Shown: positions 34,020 to 43,017 of the stretch, one piece after another | Layout: every line of letters starts with the position of its first letter | Numbering within the stretch: position 1 is the stretch's first letter | Origin: Thermovenabulum sp049723235 | GTDB lineage: Bacteria; Bacillota; Thermosediminibacteria; Thermosediminibacterales; Thermosediminibacteraceae | Direction of reading: 5' to 3' | DNA: 58,662 bases | Assembly: GCF_049723235.1 (NCBI RefSeq) | Contig: NZ_JBNARB010000016.1 | Location: 1 to 58,662 of the forward strand | Program-made: the position numbers and the translations under genes | Notes under the pieces: generated by a model | The model's input: only the letters and a program-made list of their open reading frames with translations | Told to the model about the DNA's origin: nothing | The model's database searches: none

Positions 34020-35926
34020 CTCTTGTACAACTTTATGGAATAATCAACAAAAATGCACAGTGCAATTCCTATAATTATTCCGAAGGCCAGTCCCACAAAG
34101 GTCCTTAAAATAGATATCAAAAAGGGCGTGTGAATATGGGCAAAGGTATTTACTAAGGACACCTGTCCTATTGCTCCAAGAATCAACAGGGGTAATTTTT
34201 TGTCACTGTAACCCAAGTGAAGCAAAAGCATCATAAAGGGATGCCCTACCAAAAATTCTTTTGTCCTGGGCCTTACCCCTATAACCCGGTCTAAAAGGTA
34301 TCGGATTTTTATTTCCAGCGGGCTTACACCTACTGTTGATTCATTTCCGGTTCTGCTTAAATAAATAAGACCAACGGCCAAAAATACCAGGGTCAGGACC
34401 ATATACTTTACCATAAGAGGCTGCTCCAGTAAAGACCTTACCTTTTTTACGGGGTTTTCCTTTCCCGAGAATAAATACACAAGGCATGTAGCCAGTACTA
34501 CAGGAAGTAAATACGCAGCCTTTACTCCCGTAAACTGGTCTATCTTAACCATATATTCCGTCGATGAAAGCAATCCCGACATTATAAAGGCACCGCACAG
34601 TGAACACACCGTTAAAAAGATCATTTTAATTGCTGCACGGCTGATAGAAAGTTTATTTCTGTTTAAGAGCACGAATATAGTCAGCACTGGAAAAACTACC
34701 ACCGAAGCCAAAGCCATCAATTTTAAAGCGAGAGCAGGTATGACAAATAGCAAAATAATCCATCCAAGGGTGAAACTTAAAAAAGCAAAAATATCGTAAT
34801 TGAATTTAATTTGCTGCAGTATCAGGGAAAAAGCAGCTATCGGTCCGATACCCATTAATAGCAAGAGTAGCCTTCCGGGTTGGATATTATTATAAGGGCT
34901 CGGAATCGTTTTTTTTCCGCTTTCCACGGTAAAACCCTGAGCCTTCAATTTTTGTATAGTTTTCGATATCACATCGGCATTTAGCTGAAGTTTCGCATTT
35001 TGCTCATCAACGGGAAGCATTTTATAATAAAGAATCCTGATATTTCTCTCCTTTGCTGCTAAGGTAAAACGGTCAATCAAATTTTCCGGCGAAATGGATA
35101 AAAGCTCATTGTCCGCTACGGAGTGAAGCCTTATCACCCTGTTGTTCAACAATTTTGCCAGTTTTTCGATACCCGTCTGATTGTAAAATTCTACCGTGCC
35201 CAGGGATAAATTTTTATTTTTAAACTCATCCCCTATTTCCTTTAGTTTATTAGGAAACCCCGGAATTTTCTTGTCGGAAAAAAGTACTGCGGTAATCATA
35301 TCTGCGGAATTCGCCAGATCATTAAATACGAATTTAATGGATTCATCGTTCACTAAGGGCCAGTTTTTTATCATTAATACCGTGTGAAGCCCCAATCTTT
35401 CAATATTCCTTATTTCTTCCCCATCAAAACCAACACCGGTATTCAGCAGGCTAAGCAATGGGATATTTACCGCTATAGCGCTCTGTCCTTTAAAATTAAA
35501 CACCTCTACCTTGTTTTTACCGATTTTATATTTTAAATGATTAATCAGCCTTGTGCTCAACTTACCGTCGGAAGTCAATATATAGCATTCATTTCCGTTA
35601 AAATAGTAGTTGCCTGCGTACCCCAGGGCTTTCATGCCCTGCCTGTTGGTTACAAACACCCTGCCGTCGTTAACCAGGTCCTGTACGACATTTTCTTTGT
35701 AGAGGACAGAATTTGCCCCCCACTCCTTAAAAAGGCCAGCAGCTTCTTTTACGCTGATATTCTGCTCCTGAGCTGTGTTTTTTAAGTCAGTATAAGAAAT
35801 GGCAAAATCCAAAATTTTATTTTTATTTTCCGCATTAATTCTGGGGATAAGGGCAAGAAAGGACAGCAGTACCGAAAATACAATAACCGCAATATAAATT
35901 TTTTTTGTTAAATCCTTTATTTGCAC
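34007..35926 (-). CDS. DUF5693-family membrane protein
   Basis: About 640 aa: one N-terminal membrane anchor (IYIAVIVFSVLLSFLALI), an external domain of about 300 residues with TIM-barrel-like elements (VLYKENVVQDLVNDGRV, GLHTVLMIKNWPLV, IRILYYKMLPVDEQ), then about nine membrane segments to the C-terminus. The family is found next to csaB in Firmicutes and is of unknown function. GTG at 35926 is preferred (AAGGGATGG 5 bases upstream) to ATG 35935. Confidence 0.88.
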   Translation of the reverse strand: MQIKDLTKKIYIAVIVFSVLLSFLALIPRINAENKNKILDFAISYTDLKNTAQEQNISVKEAAGLFKEWGANSVLYKENVVQDLVNDGRVFVTNRQGMKALGYAGNYYFNGNECYILTSDGKLSTRLINHLKYKIGKNKVEVFNFKGQSAIAVNIPLLSLLNTGVGFDGEEIRNIERLGLHTVLMIKNWPLVNDESIKFVFNDLANSADMITAVLFSDKKIPGFPNKLKEIGDEFKNKNLSLGTVEFYNQTGIEKLAKLLNNRVIRLHSVADNELLSISPENLIDRFTLAAKERNIRILYYKMLPVDEQNAKLQLNADVISKTIQKLKAQGFTVESGKKTIPSPYNNIQPGRLLLLLMGIGPIAAFSLILQQIKFNYDIFAFLSFTLGWIILLFVIPALALKLMALASVVVFPVLTIFVLLNRNKLSISRAAIKMIFLTVCSLCGAFIMSGLLSSTEYMVKIDQFTGVKAAYLLPVVLATCLVYLFSGKENPVKKVRSLLEQPLMVKYMVLTLVFLAVGLIYLSRTGNESTVGVSPLEIKIRYLLDRVIGVRPRTKEFLVGHPFMMLLLHLGYSDKKLPLLILGAIGQVSLVNTFAHIHTPFLISILRTFVGLAFGIIIGIALCIFVDYSIKLYKRWTN

Positions 35927-35947
35927 ACGAACCATCCCTTCAATAAA

Positions 35948-36391
35948 CTACTTTTTTAATATTTGATAGCACCCCTTCACCATTAAAACTACCCCGGTCT
36001 TAGCCTGTATTCCCCTATTGTCATCCCTGGGGATAATCAAAAGATGGTTGGGTAAAATCTTTTCTCCTTTTTTCAAATCCCTGCCATCGGTTATATCCGA
36101 TATACCCTGCCCCTGCTGGCTGTAAACAATTCCATTACCGCTTCTTAAAATTATTTCAGTGCCCATATCTCCGATAAGAATGTCCCCACTGTTAAGGTTA
36201 ACAACCACAAATTTATCGGCCTTTTGAACCTTACCTTCAAAATAATTTTTTAATTCCTCTGCCACCGAGTCCACATAGCTTTTTGTAACAAGAGGATCGG
36301 CTTCTGAACCGGGATCGTTTATCGCACCCTTGGCAATGATCGCGAAAACTAAAACGGCAAAAAAAGAAAGGGTAAAAAATACTTTCTTCAT
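35948..36391 (-). CDS. small exported protein of the secA-csaB operon
   Basis: About 147 aa with a signal peptide or anchor (residues 1-21), then a short SEADPLVTKSYVDSVAEEL motif and a beta-rich domain (VVVNLNSGDILIGDMGTEIILRSGNGIV, ISDITDGRDLKKGEKILPNHLLIIPRDDNRGI). Proteins of this type are common at this place between prfB and DUF5693 in Clostridia, with no known function. The start is ATG 36391 with GGGGGAT; upstream in-frame starts lie within prfB. Confidence 0.85.
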   Translation of the reverse strand: MKKVFFTLSFFAVLVFAIIAKGAINDPGSEADPLVTKSYVDSVAEELKNYFEGKVQKADKFVVVNLNSGDILIGDMGTEIILRSGNGIVYSQQGQGISDITDGRDLKKGEKILPNHLLIIPRDDNRGIQAKTGVVLMVKGCYQILKK

Positions 36392-36416
36392 CCGGTATCC
36401 CCCATTTTTTAAATTT

Positions 36417-37518
36417 TCAACCATCCTTATTCAGTTTTAAATACGCAATAATAAAATCGTCCAGCTCTCCATCCATAACAGCCTGGACATTGCCTACCTC
36501 CACATTCGTCCTGTGATCCTTCACAAGGCTGTAGGGATGGAAAACATAGGACCTTATCTGACTCCCCCAGGCTATCTCCTTTTGCTCGCCTCTTAATTCG
36601 TTTATCTTTTTTTGCTGCTCTTCCAAATAGAGGTTAAAAAGCTTTGCTTTTAGCAATTTCATTGCCGTATTGCGGTTACTCTGCTGGGACCTCTCGTTCT
36701 GACAGGTCACCACAATACCGGTAGGAATGTGTATTATCCTCACCGCCGATTCCGTTTTATTGACATACTGCCCTCCAGCACCGCCTGACCGGAAAGTTTC
36801 TATTTTAATATCTTCGGGTTTTATTTCCACTTCTATATCATCCTCAATTTCGGGGATGACATCCACCGAAGCAAAGGAAGTATGCCTTCTACCGGCAGCA
36901 TCAAAGGGCGAAATCCTCACCAACCGATGAACACCGCTCTCGGATTTTAAATAGCCGTAAGCGTAAGGCCCTTCCACGAGAATTGTGGCACTTTTGATAC
37001 CCGCTTCATCCCCGGGAAGGATATCCAGCACTTTGACCCGGTAGCCCTTATCCTCTGCCCAGCGGGTGTACATCCTCAAAAGCATCTCCACCCAATCCTG
37101 AGCTTCGGTGCCCCCAGCTCCAGCGTGAAGGGAAAGTATCGCATTATTTTTATCGTATTTGCCCTTTAAAAGCGATTTCAGCCTGAGCTTTTCAAAATCC
37201 TTTTTAAATTTTTCGGCATCCTGCAAAATTTCTTTTATTAAATCTTCCTCCTGTTCATCTTCGGCAAGTTCTATTAGAGCCAGCAAGTCCGTGTACTCCC
37301 GGTAAAGCCCCTCGTAACTTTCCACCTTCTCCTTCAACATATTCAATCTCTGCATTACTTCCTGAGCTTTCTGAGGGTCATCCCAGAAGTCAGGCCTGTA
37401 GGTCTTTTCTTCCAAGTTTTTTATCTCTTCCTTTAAAGCATCTATTTCAAAGAGCATCCCTCATCTCTTTAAATAACTCCTCGTATTCTCTTAGTTCGAT
37501 TTTCAGTTCATCCAGCAT
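36417..37518 (-). CDS. prfB: peptide chain release factor 2, with programmed +1 frameshift
   Basis: 366 aa made from two frames. Frame 0 starts at ATG 37518 (GGGAGG 8 bases upstream) and reads 23 codons to CTT TGA (TGA 37449-37447). Slipping +1 on CTT gives ..MRDAL-EIDALKEEI and the rest of RF2. The slip site CTT-TGA is the classic one, with a G-rich GAGGG just upstream. RF2 marks are present: SPF stop-recognition tripeptide (RISPFDAAGRRHTSF) and GGQ (GSGGAGGQYVNKTES). RF2 reads UGA and UAA, so its level controls its own frameshift. Follows secA by 16 bases. Confidence 0.97.
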
Positions 37519-37533
37519 CCGGTATACCTCCCT

Positions 37534-40047
37534 TTAAGATTCATTTCTGCCGCAGCACTTTTTATATTTTTTTCCGCTTCCGCAGGGGCAGGGATCATTT
37601 CTCCCGACTTTTTTGCCCTTTCTTATCGGCATTTTCTTTTCTCCTTCATCCCCGTGGGAATACGTCACATTTCTTGCCACTTCTTTTCTTTTGAGAGGAG
37701 CTCCCAGCCTTATTCTGAATAGATATCTTAAGGTATCTTCTTTAATATTTTTTATCATCTCCTGGAACATCTCGAATCCTTCAATTTTGTACTCTATTAG
37801 CGGGTCCCTCTGGCCATAAGCCCTGAGTCCAATGCCCTGCCTGAGCTGATCCATGGCATCAATATGGTCCATCCATTTCTGGTCTACCACCTTCAGCATT
37901 ACCACTTTTTCTAACTCTCTTAAAGTATCGCTCCCTATTTCCTCCTCTTTTTTCTCGTAGGCTTTTTTAAGGAGGGAGATTAGGTCTTCCTTTATCTCCT
38001 CCCGGCTCTTTTCTTCAGGGTTCAGGCCGGCAAAATCCACCTTTATCAGGAAAAGGTCGTAAAAATACTCCGAGAGCCCTTTTAAGTCCCACTCTTCGGG
38101 GTAGACTTCCTTTGCCGCGTAGATATTTAAAAGTCCTTCCACCACATCTTCCATCATCTTGAAGACGTTTTCCTTTAAATTTTCTCCATCTAAAATCTTC
38201 GCCCTCTCGGAATATATGATCTCCCTTTGCTTATTCATCACATCATCGTATTCCAAAAGATGCTTTCTTATATCAAAGTTTTTAGCTTCCACTTTTTTCT
38301 GAGCGTTCTCTATGGCTTTAGAAATCAATGGATGCTCTATCGGCTGATCGTCTTCAATCCCCAGCCTGTCCATCAGGCCTTTTACATTGTCGGAACCGAA
38401 AAGCCTCATTAAGTCATCTTCCAGGGACACGAAGAACTTAGAGGAACCCGGGTCCCCCTGTCGGCCCGAACGGCCCCTTAACTGATTGTCTATCCTCCTT
38501 GCCTCATGTCTTTCCGTTCCGATAACGTGAAGTCCTCCGAGCTCTGCCACCCCTTCACCCAGTACAATATCAGTTCCCCTTCCGGCCATATTGGTGGCTA
38601 TGGTTACCGCTCCTTTTTGGCCAGCTTTTGCAATAATTTCCGCTTCCTTTTCGTGGTATTTGGCATTTAAAACCTGATGGGGAATTCCCTTTTTCTTCAG
38701 CATCTCGCTCAGTCTTTCGGATTTTTCAATGGAGACGGTACCCACCAGCACCGGCCTTCCTATCTTATAGCACTCCTCTATTTCCCTTACTACCGCTTCA
38801 AACTTGGCTTTTTCAGTTTTATATATTACATCCGGATAGTCCACCCTTATCATGGGTTTGTTGGTCGGTATAACAACCACATCTAAACCGTAAATCTTCC
38901 TGAATTCCTCTTCCTCGGTGGCAGCCGTGCCCGTCATACCCGCTAATTTTTTGTACATTCTAAAATAATTCTGGAAGGTAATCATAGCGAGGGTTTTGCT
39001 CTCCCTCTCCACCTTTACACCTTCCTTTGCCTCGATAGCTTGATGGAGCCCTTCGCTGTAGCGCCTTCCGAACATCAGCCTGCCGGTAAACTCGTCTACA
39101 ATAATGACCTGCCCGTCTTTAACTACATAGTCCCGGTCCCTCTTCATCAGATAATGGGCTTTGAGCGCCTGGTGAAAATGGTGCAAAAGCTCCATATTTT
39201 CTTCATCGTATAAATTTTCCACTCCTAAAAAATCTTCTGCCTTTTTTATCCCTTTTTCGGTGGGTATTACCGTATGGGCTTTTTCATCTACTGTGAAATC
39301 CTCTTCCGGTTTCAGTCTCGGAACGAACCTGGCAAATCTGTAGTAAATATCCGTGGATTCGTCGGACTGTCCCGAAATTATCAAAGGAGTCCTGGCTTCA
39401 TCAATTAGAATGCTGTCCACCTCGTCTATAATTGCATAGTTCAGTTCTCTCTGTACCCGGTGTTCCCTGTAAAGCACCATGTTATCCCTCAAATAGTCGA
39501 ATCCAAACTCATTATTGGTTCCATAGGTAATGTCTGCATTGTATGCCTTTTTTCTCTCCTCAAAATCCAAACCGTGAACGATAAGCCCCACTTCCAGCCC
39601 CAAAAACCTGTATACCTTACCCATCCACTCGCTATCCCTTTTTGCTAAATAATCGTTAACCGTTACCACGTGAACGCCTTTTCCCGTAAGGGCGTTAAGG
39701 TAAGCTGGCATCGTGGCTACAAGGGTTTTACCCTCCCCCGTCTTCATTTCGGCAATTCTACCCTGGTGAAGAACAATGCCTCCCAGAACCTGAACATCAA
39801 AGGGACGCATCCCCAGTGTTCTTTTGGCCGCTTCTCTCACCACTGCATAAGCTTCCGGTAAAAGCTCATCCAAAGTTTCGCCCTTAGATAGCCTTTCTTT
39901 GAATTCAATAGTTTTCGCTGATAATTCTTTATCGGATAGAACCCTTATTTTTGGTTCCCAATTGTTGACCTGCTCTACAACGGGCATTAATTTTTTTATT
40001 TCCTTTTCGTTGGTGCTGCCGAAAATCTTTTTAAAAATATCCAACAT
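37534..40047 (-). CDS. secA: preprotein translocase ATPase SecA
   Basis: 837 aa: DEAD motor with Walker A MKTGEGKT (near residue 103), DEVDSILIDEARTPLIISG, the preprotein cross-linking region, GRGTDIVLG, the QLRGRSGRQGDPG motif, helical scaffold, and a C-terminal zinc-binding tail CPCGSGKKYKKCCG. ATG at 40047 follows GGGAGG; the TTG at 40068 is not used. It drives secretion through SecYEG. First gene of the long operon to yitT. Confidence 0.99.
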   Translation of the reverse strand: MLDIFKKIFGSTNEKEIKKLMPVVEQVNNWEPKIRVLSDKELSAKTIEFKERLSKGETLDELLPEAYAVVREAAKRTLGMRPFDVQVLGGIVLHQGRIAEMKTGEGKTLVATMPAYLNALTGKGVHVVTVNDYLAKRDSEWMGKVYRFLGLEVGLIVHGLDFEERKKAYNADITYGTNNEFGFDYLRDNMVLYREHRVQRELNYAIIDEVDSILIDEARTPLIISGQSDESTDIYYRFARFVPRLKPEEDFTVDEKAHTVIPTEKGIKKAEDFLGVENLYDEENMELLHHFHQALKAHYLMKRDRDYVVKDGQVIIVDEFTGRLMFGRRYSEGLHQAIEAKEGVKVERESKTLAMITFQNYFRMYKKLAGMTGTAATEEEEFRKIYGLDVVVIPTNKPMIRVDYPDVIYKTEKAKFEAVVREIEECYKIGRPVLVGTVSIEKSERLSEMLKKKGIPHQVLNAKYHEKEAEIIAKAGQKGAVTIATNMAGRGTDIVLGEGVAELGGLHVIGTERHEARRIDNQLRGRSGRQGDPGSSKFFVSLEDDLMRLFGSDNVKGLMDRLGIEDDQPIEHPLISKAIENAQKKVEAKNFDIRKHLLEYDDVMNKQREIIYSERAKILDGENLKENVFKMMEDVVEGLLNIYAAKEVYPEEWDLKGLSEYFYDLFLIKVDFAGLNPEEKSREEIKEDLISLLKKAYEKKEEEIGSDTLRELEKVVMLKVVDQKWMDHIDAMDQLRQGIGLRAYGQRDPLIEYKIEGFEMFQEMIKNIKEDTLRYLFRIRLGAPLKRKEVARNVTYSHGDEGEKKMPIRKGKKVGRNDPCPCGSGKKYKKCCGRNES

Positions 40048-40084
40048 TTTAATATGCCTCCCAAACAATTTAAAAAAACCTAAA

Positions 40085-40114
40085 AATATAAGGGACCCCT
40101 TTTCAGGTTCCCTT
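40085..40114 (-). terminator. probable terminator of the DUF5317 gene
   Basis: AAGGGAACC pairs with GGGTCCCTT with one mismatch (arms 40114-40106 and 40098-40090), followed by TATATTTTTA on the minus strand, 14 bases after the stop. Confidence 0.6.
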
Positions 40115-40127
40115 TTCAGTTTATCTC

Positions 40128-40694
40128 TTAAATTTTATCACTTAAATATTGCTTTTTCAACATTCCCATCTGAATAAGCCAAAATACCCCTATACCCAAA
40201 AGGATATCTCCTATGCTTACTACCCTGGGCCTGGGATAAGGCGGCGGCAGGGGAATTATGTCCCCGAGTAAAATAAGCTTCGTCCAGGCATTTGCCGCGG
40301 TATGATAAAGGTAATCCTCGCTGAATAAAAGAGGTAATAAATCATTTAATTTTGCCATTTCTAAGGCCTTCAAAGATACGGGCATCTTACCCTTATTTGC
40401 CAGAATAACCATCGCATTTAAAAAAATGCCCAGAAAACAAATTAACATGGGCTTTAGATGAAAATTGGAAAACAGGGCGTAAAGCATTAGACCGTAGGAG
40501 ATAATCACGAAAAAAATATTGTATTTTACCGCAAATAAATGAAGATCGCCTTTTAAATAAAAGGGGATGTACCTGATTACAAAAGAAAAGAAGATTAAAT
40601 TTAAATTTTTAAGCGGGAGCTTAGCAAGGTTTAATATATTACCGCCTCTTATAATTCCCACTATTATTGCAAGAATAATAACATCCACCAGCAT
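40128..40694 (-). CDS. DUF5317-family membrane protein
   Basis: About 188 aa with five or six membrane segments and the family's GKMPVSLKALE motif near residue 105, followed by an N-rich-type loop and PPPYPRPRVVSIGDILLGIGVFWLIQ. Function unknown. ATG at 40694 is preferred because AAGGAG is 11 bases upstream; the GTG at 40706 overlaps that SD. It overlaps the end of the HD-GYP gene region, so the two are cotranscribed. Confidence 0.85.
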   Translation of the reverse strand: MLVDVIILAIIVGIIRGGNILNLAKLPLKNLNLIFFSFVIRYIPFYLKGDLHLFAVKYNIFFVIISYGLMLYALFSNFHLKPMLICFLGIFLNAMVILANKGKMPVSLKALEMAKLNDLLPLLFSEDYLYHTAANAWTKLILLGDIIPLPPPYPRPRVVSIGDILLGIGVFWLIQMGMLKKQYLSDKI

Positions 40695-40696
40695 CT

Positions 40697-41968
40697 TTAA
40701 ACGCACTCCTTAAGTTCCTCGCGTTTTTCCAGCACCCTCTTTAAAGCATCTACCACCTCTTCTTTAAATAATACTCCTTTATTTGTTTCAATTTCTTTAA
40801 AGGCTTCTTGAGGGGTTAACGCCTTTCTGTAAGGCCTATCCGTTGTAAGGGCATCGTAAACATCCGCCACTGCTATTATGGCCGCCCCAAGGGGGATTTC
40901 AGCCCCTTTTAATCCCTTAGGATAACCGCTTCCGTTTAGCCTTTCATGGTGGTGAAGGATAAAGAGGGATGCCTGGGAAAGAAAATCCACATTGTTGGTA
41001 ATGCTCGCACCCTTAACCGGGTGTTCCTTTATTTTTGCAAATTCTTCATCGGACAGTTTTCCGGGCTTGTTTAATATAATTTCCGGTATTCCAATTTTCC
41101 CGATATCGTGGAGAATTGCCGCGTAGTTCAAATTCTGTATTAAATCCTGGCTTAAATTAAGATCTTCCGCAATTGCCACCGCAAGCTTGGCAACCCTTTC
41201 TGAATGTCCCCGGGTATAGGGGTCTTTTGCTTCCAAAGCATTGGCAAGGGCTCGAATGGTATCTAAATAGGTTTTTCTCATATCCATGTAAAGTTTGAAG
41301 GAATGCCGGGCTACCAAAAGCGGTATTAAAAATAAAATTACCCCCAGTATACCTACGTTAACGTAAATTATTGCTAATAGAACTCCTAAAAAACCGAGGG
41401 AAAAGTAATTGGGAATAAGTTTAATGAATATATTTAAAAAATTAAAAAACATAGATTTAGAATATAATAAATATACTACCGTTAGAATCAGTCCGACATT
41501 AATAAAAAAGTATATGGCAATCATTAGTAGTATTTTTAGAAAATCGGAATAAATATTGATATTACCTATAGTCCCGCCCAATTTTTCATATGTAAGTCCG
41601 GAAATGCTTACCATTATAACAAATATACAAATATTCAAAATTGACTTGTATAAAGGCATAATTTTTATTCTTTTTAATTCAGTTGCGGTAACAGCTATAA
41701 ATGCTATTATTGTGCTGAATTTAAAGCCGAATATTAAAATAGTGGCCGTATTAATAGCAAAACCAACCGTGATTTCAGTTTGATTTGGTAGGGTTACCGA
41801 AAGTAACTCTCCTAATATAAGCATAGTAGTAAATATTACCATTGATGATAATTTACTTATATCATGCAATGGAAAAGTAATAATAGAAATATATAAAAAA
41901 TATAATGCTAAGGCAACTAATATTAAAAAATAAATCCAAAAAAATTTAGAAACTTTTTTATCCCCCAC
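40697..41968 (-). CDS. membrane HD-GYP domain phosphodiesterase
   Basis: About 423 aa. Residues 1-210: about seven or eight membrane segments of a sensor type I do not recognise. Residues 220-420: HD-GYP domain with GHSERVAKLAVAIAEDL, catalytic HDIGKIGIPEIILNKPGKL, HPVKGASI, HHHERLNGSGYPKGLKG (the GYP motif) and VADVYDALTTDRPYR. It likely degrades cyclic di-GMP at the membrane. GTG at 41968 is preferred (AGGTGG 6 bases upstream) to TTG 41995, which has no SD. Confidence 0.93.
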   Translation of the reverse strand: MGDKKVSKFFWIYFLILVALALYFLYISIITFPLHDISKLSSMVIFTTMLILGELLSVTLPNQTEITVGFAINTATILIFGFKFSTIIAFIAVTATELKRIKIMPLYKSILNICIFVIMVSISGLTYEKLGGTIGNINIYSDFLKILLMIAIYFFINVGLILTVVYLLYSKSMFFNFLNIFIKLIPNYFSLGFLGVLLAIIYVNVGILGVILFLIPLLVARHSFKLYMDMRKTYLDTIRALANALEAKDPYTRGHSERVAKLAVAIAEDLNLSQDLIQNLNYAAILHDIGKIGIPEIILNKPGKLSDEEFAKIKEHPVKGASITNNVDFLSQASLFILHHHERLNGSGYPKGLKGAEIPLGAAIIAVADVYDALTTDRPYRKALTPQEAFKEIETNKGVLFKEEVVDALKRVLEKREELKECV

Positions 41969-42020
41969 TAAAAACCACCTGCTTCTTGCTTTCAATTAAC
42001 ATGTTGAAATTTCTATGAAA

Positions 42021-42246
42021 AATAAAAGGGCCGACAGCTTTATTTAAAATTATGGCCCTAATTTTAAATTGGCGCCGCCGGCTAAAACCAGGGCGAAAAG
42101 GGCAAGGATTATCTTAACAAGGGTGTCGTTAATTCTCATTAATTATAGCCTCCTCCTACCTACGGACTCTGCTCCTTCCGCTACCGGAGCAGGCTATAAT
42201 TTTCGCTTCGCTTAAAAAAATGCTAAATACTGTCGGCCCTTTTATT
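42021..42246 (-). repeat. 226-bp element bounded by 17-bp perfect inverted repeats
   Basis: AATAAAAGGGCCGACAG (42021-42037) and its exact reverse complement (42230-42246) bound the element. Read on the minus strand it holds, in order: the 5' repeat; a 10-bp stem AATTATAGCC/GGCTATAATT (42201-42192, 42150-42141) with an inner TGCTCC/GGAGCA hairpin (42191-42186, 42175-42170); a GGAGGAGG SD partly inside the 10-bp stem; a 29-codon ORF; and the 3' repeat followed by TTTTATTTTT. The 3' repeat can instead pair locally with AGGGCC at the end of the ORF to make a terminator hairpin. It overlaps the stop of the upstream 217-aa gene. It may be a structured small mRNA or a small mobile repeat. Confidence 0.7.
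42050..42139 (-). CDS. 29-aa hydrophobic peptide inside the inverted-repeat element
   Basis: ATG at 42139 with a strong GGAGGAGG SD 9 bases upstream; stop TAA at 42052-42050. The peptide begins MRINDTLVK, then a single hydrophobic helix of about 13 residues (IILALFALVLAGG), then a short polar tail ANLKLGP. It is too short for normal gene finding. A one-helix peptide under a folded SD is the pattern of type I toxins and of small regulatory membrane peptides. The family is not recognised. Confidence 0.6.
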   Translation of the reverse strand: MRINDTLVKIILALFALVLAGGANLKLGP

Positions 42247-42895
42247 CGCAATTTTCGGAATTAATTATTATAAGCCTCCTGTTAATGGCATCAAGAGCGG
42301 CTCGGGCAGTGGATTCGGGCTTGTCCTGTTTTAGCAATGTAGAACCCAAAAAATACTCTTCCTGTCCGTTTATCGAGCTGGAAATAAGCACTGCCACAGC
42401 TTCTTTATCTGAAATTTTATAGCACATCACTTCTTCCAGGTTAAAAACATAATCCTTGTTCAAAAATTTATGTACAGCATCCAAAGTGGCCTGAGCAGAT
42501 AGTTTCATTAAATTTTTTAAGCTTATACCCCCCACAGCCTTCCCTTCGTATACGGCATTTTCCGGCCCAATAAGGCTAACAATCACCTCGTAAGTTACAC
42601 CGCTCTTTTTAACATTAATACCGTTCACCTTTAGCCTCAAATGAGTCCTGCTTATTACTTCCTCCCCCACCTGAGCAATGCTTATCTTTTTGTGATCTAT
42701 GTTAGAACCAAAACATGCTATTAGAGCGGATTCAATGTCCCTGACTATCTGCTTCGGACTTCTGTTGGAATTTGCAAGAACGTGGATTTCGGAAATGCTT
42801 CCATCGGAAGAAGTGTTAATCTTTACGGAAATTACATCCTTAATTTTTTTAATGACATCCTCATAACGCTTTATTTCTTCTCTTTCCGTTGTCAT
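42242..42895 (-). CDS. conserved hypothetical protein
   Basis: 217 aa, soluble, with no signal. The N-terminal part (residues 15-75) reads IKDVISVKINTSSDGSISEIHVLANSNRSPKQIVRDIESALIACFG, the rest has two regions of alternating strands and helices (RLKVNGINVKKSGVTYEVIVSLIG; EEVMCYKISDKEAVAVLISSSING). Similar proteins appear in Clostridia but I know no function. The N-terminal half could be a small BON- or ACT-like fold. It is the first gene upstream of the inverted-repeat element and HD-GYP gene. Start: ATG with GGAGGGATGGT upstream. Confidence 0.78.
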   Translation of the reverse strand: MTTEREEIKRYEDVIKKIKDVISVKINTSSDGSISEIHVLANSNRSPKQIVRDIESALIACFGSNIDHKKISIAQVGEEVISRTHLRLKVNGINVKKSGVTYEVIVSLIGPENAVYEGKAVGGISLKNLMKLSAQATLDAVHKFLNKDYVFNLEEVMCYKISDKEAVAVLISSSINGQEEYFLGSTLLKQDKPESTARAALDAINRRLIIINSENCE

Positions 42896-42990
42896 ACCAT
42901 CCCTCCATTTAGTATTTTTATGTATTCTACAAAATTACATAAAATTCCTGCAAAATTTACATATTTTATTAAAAACAAAATAAAAAACAT

Positions 42991-43017
42991 AAAAAAATAC
43001 CCCATCAGGGGTATTTT
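42991..43017 (-). terminator. terminator of the liv operon
   Basis: AAAATACCCC/GGGGTATTTT stem with TGAT loop (43017-43008, 43003-42994), starting at the livF stop codon and followed by T on the minus strand. Confidence 0.9.

Noticed and set aside
36417..37457. prfB starting at an internal ATG near 37457
   Set aside because: That start lies in the +1 frame and has no separate SD; the real start is ATG 37518 followed by the RF2 frameshift site.
42021..42246. Insertion sequence
   Set aside because: Ends are inverted repeats, but there is no transposase and no clear target-site duplication; kept as an element of unknown type.
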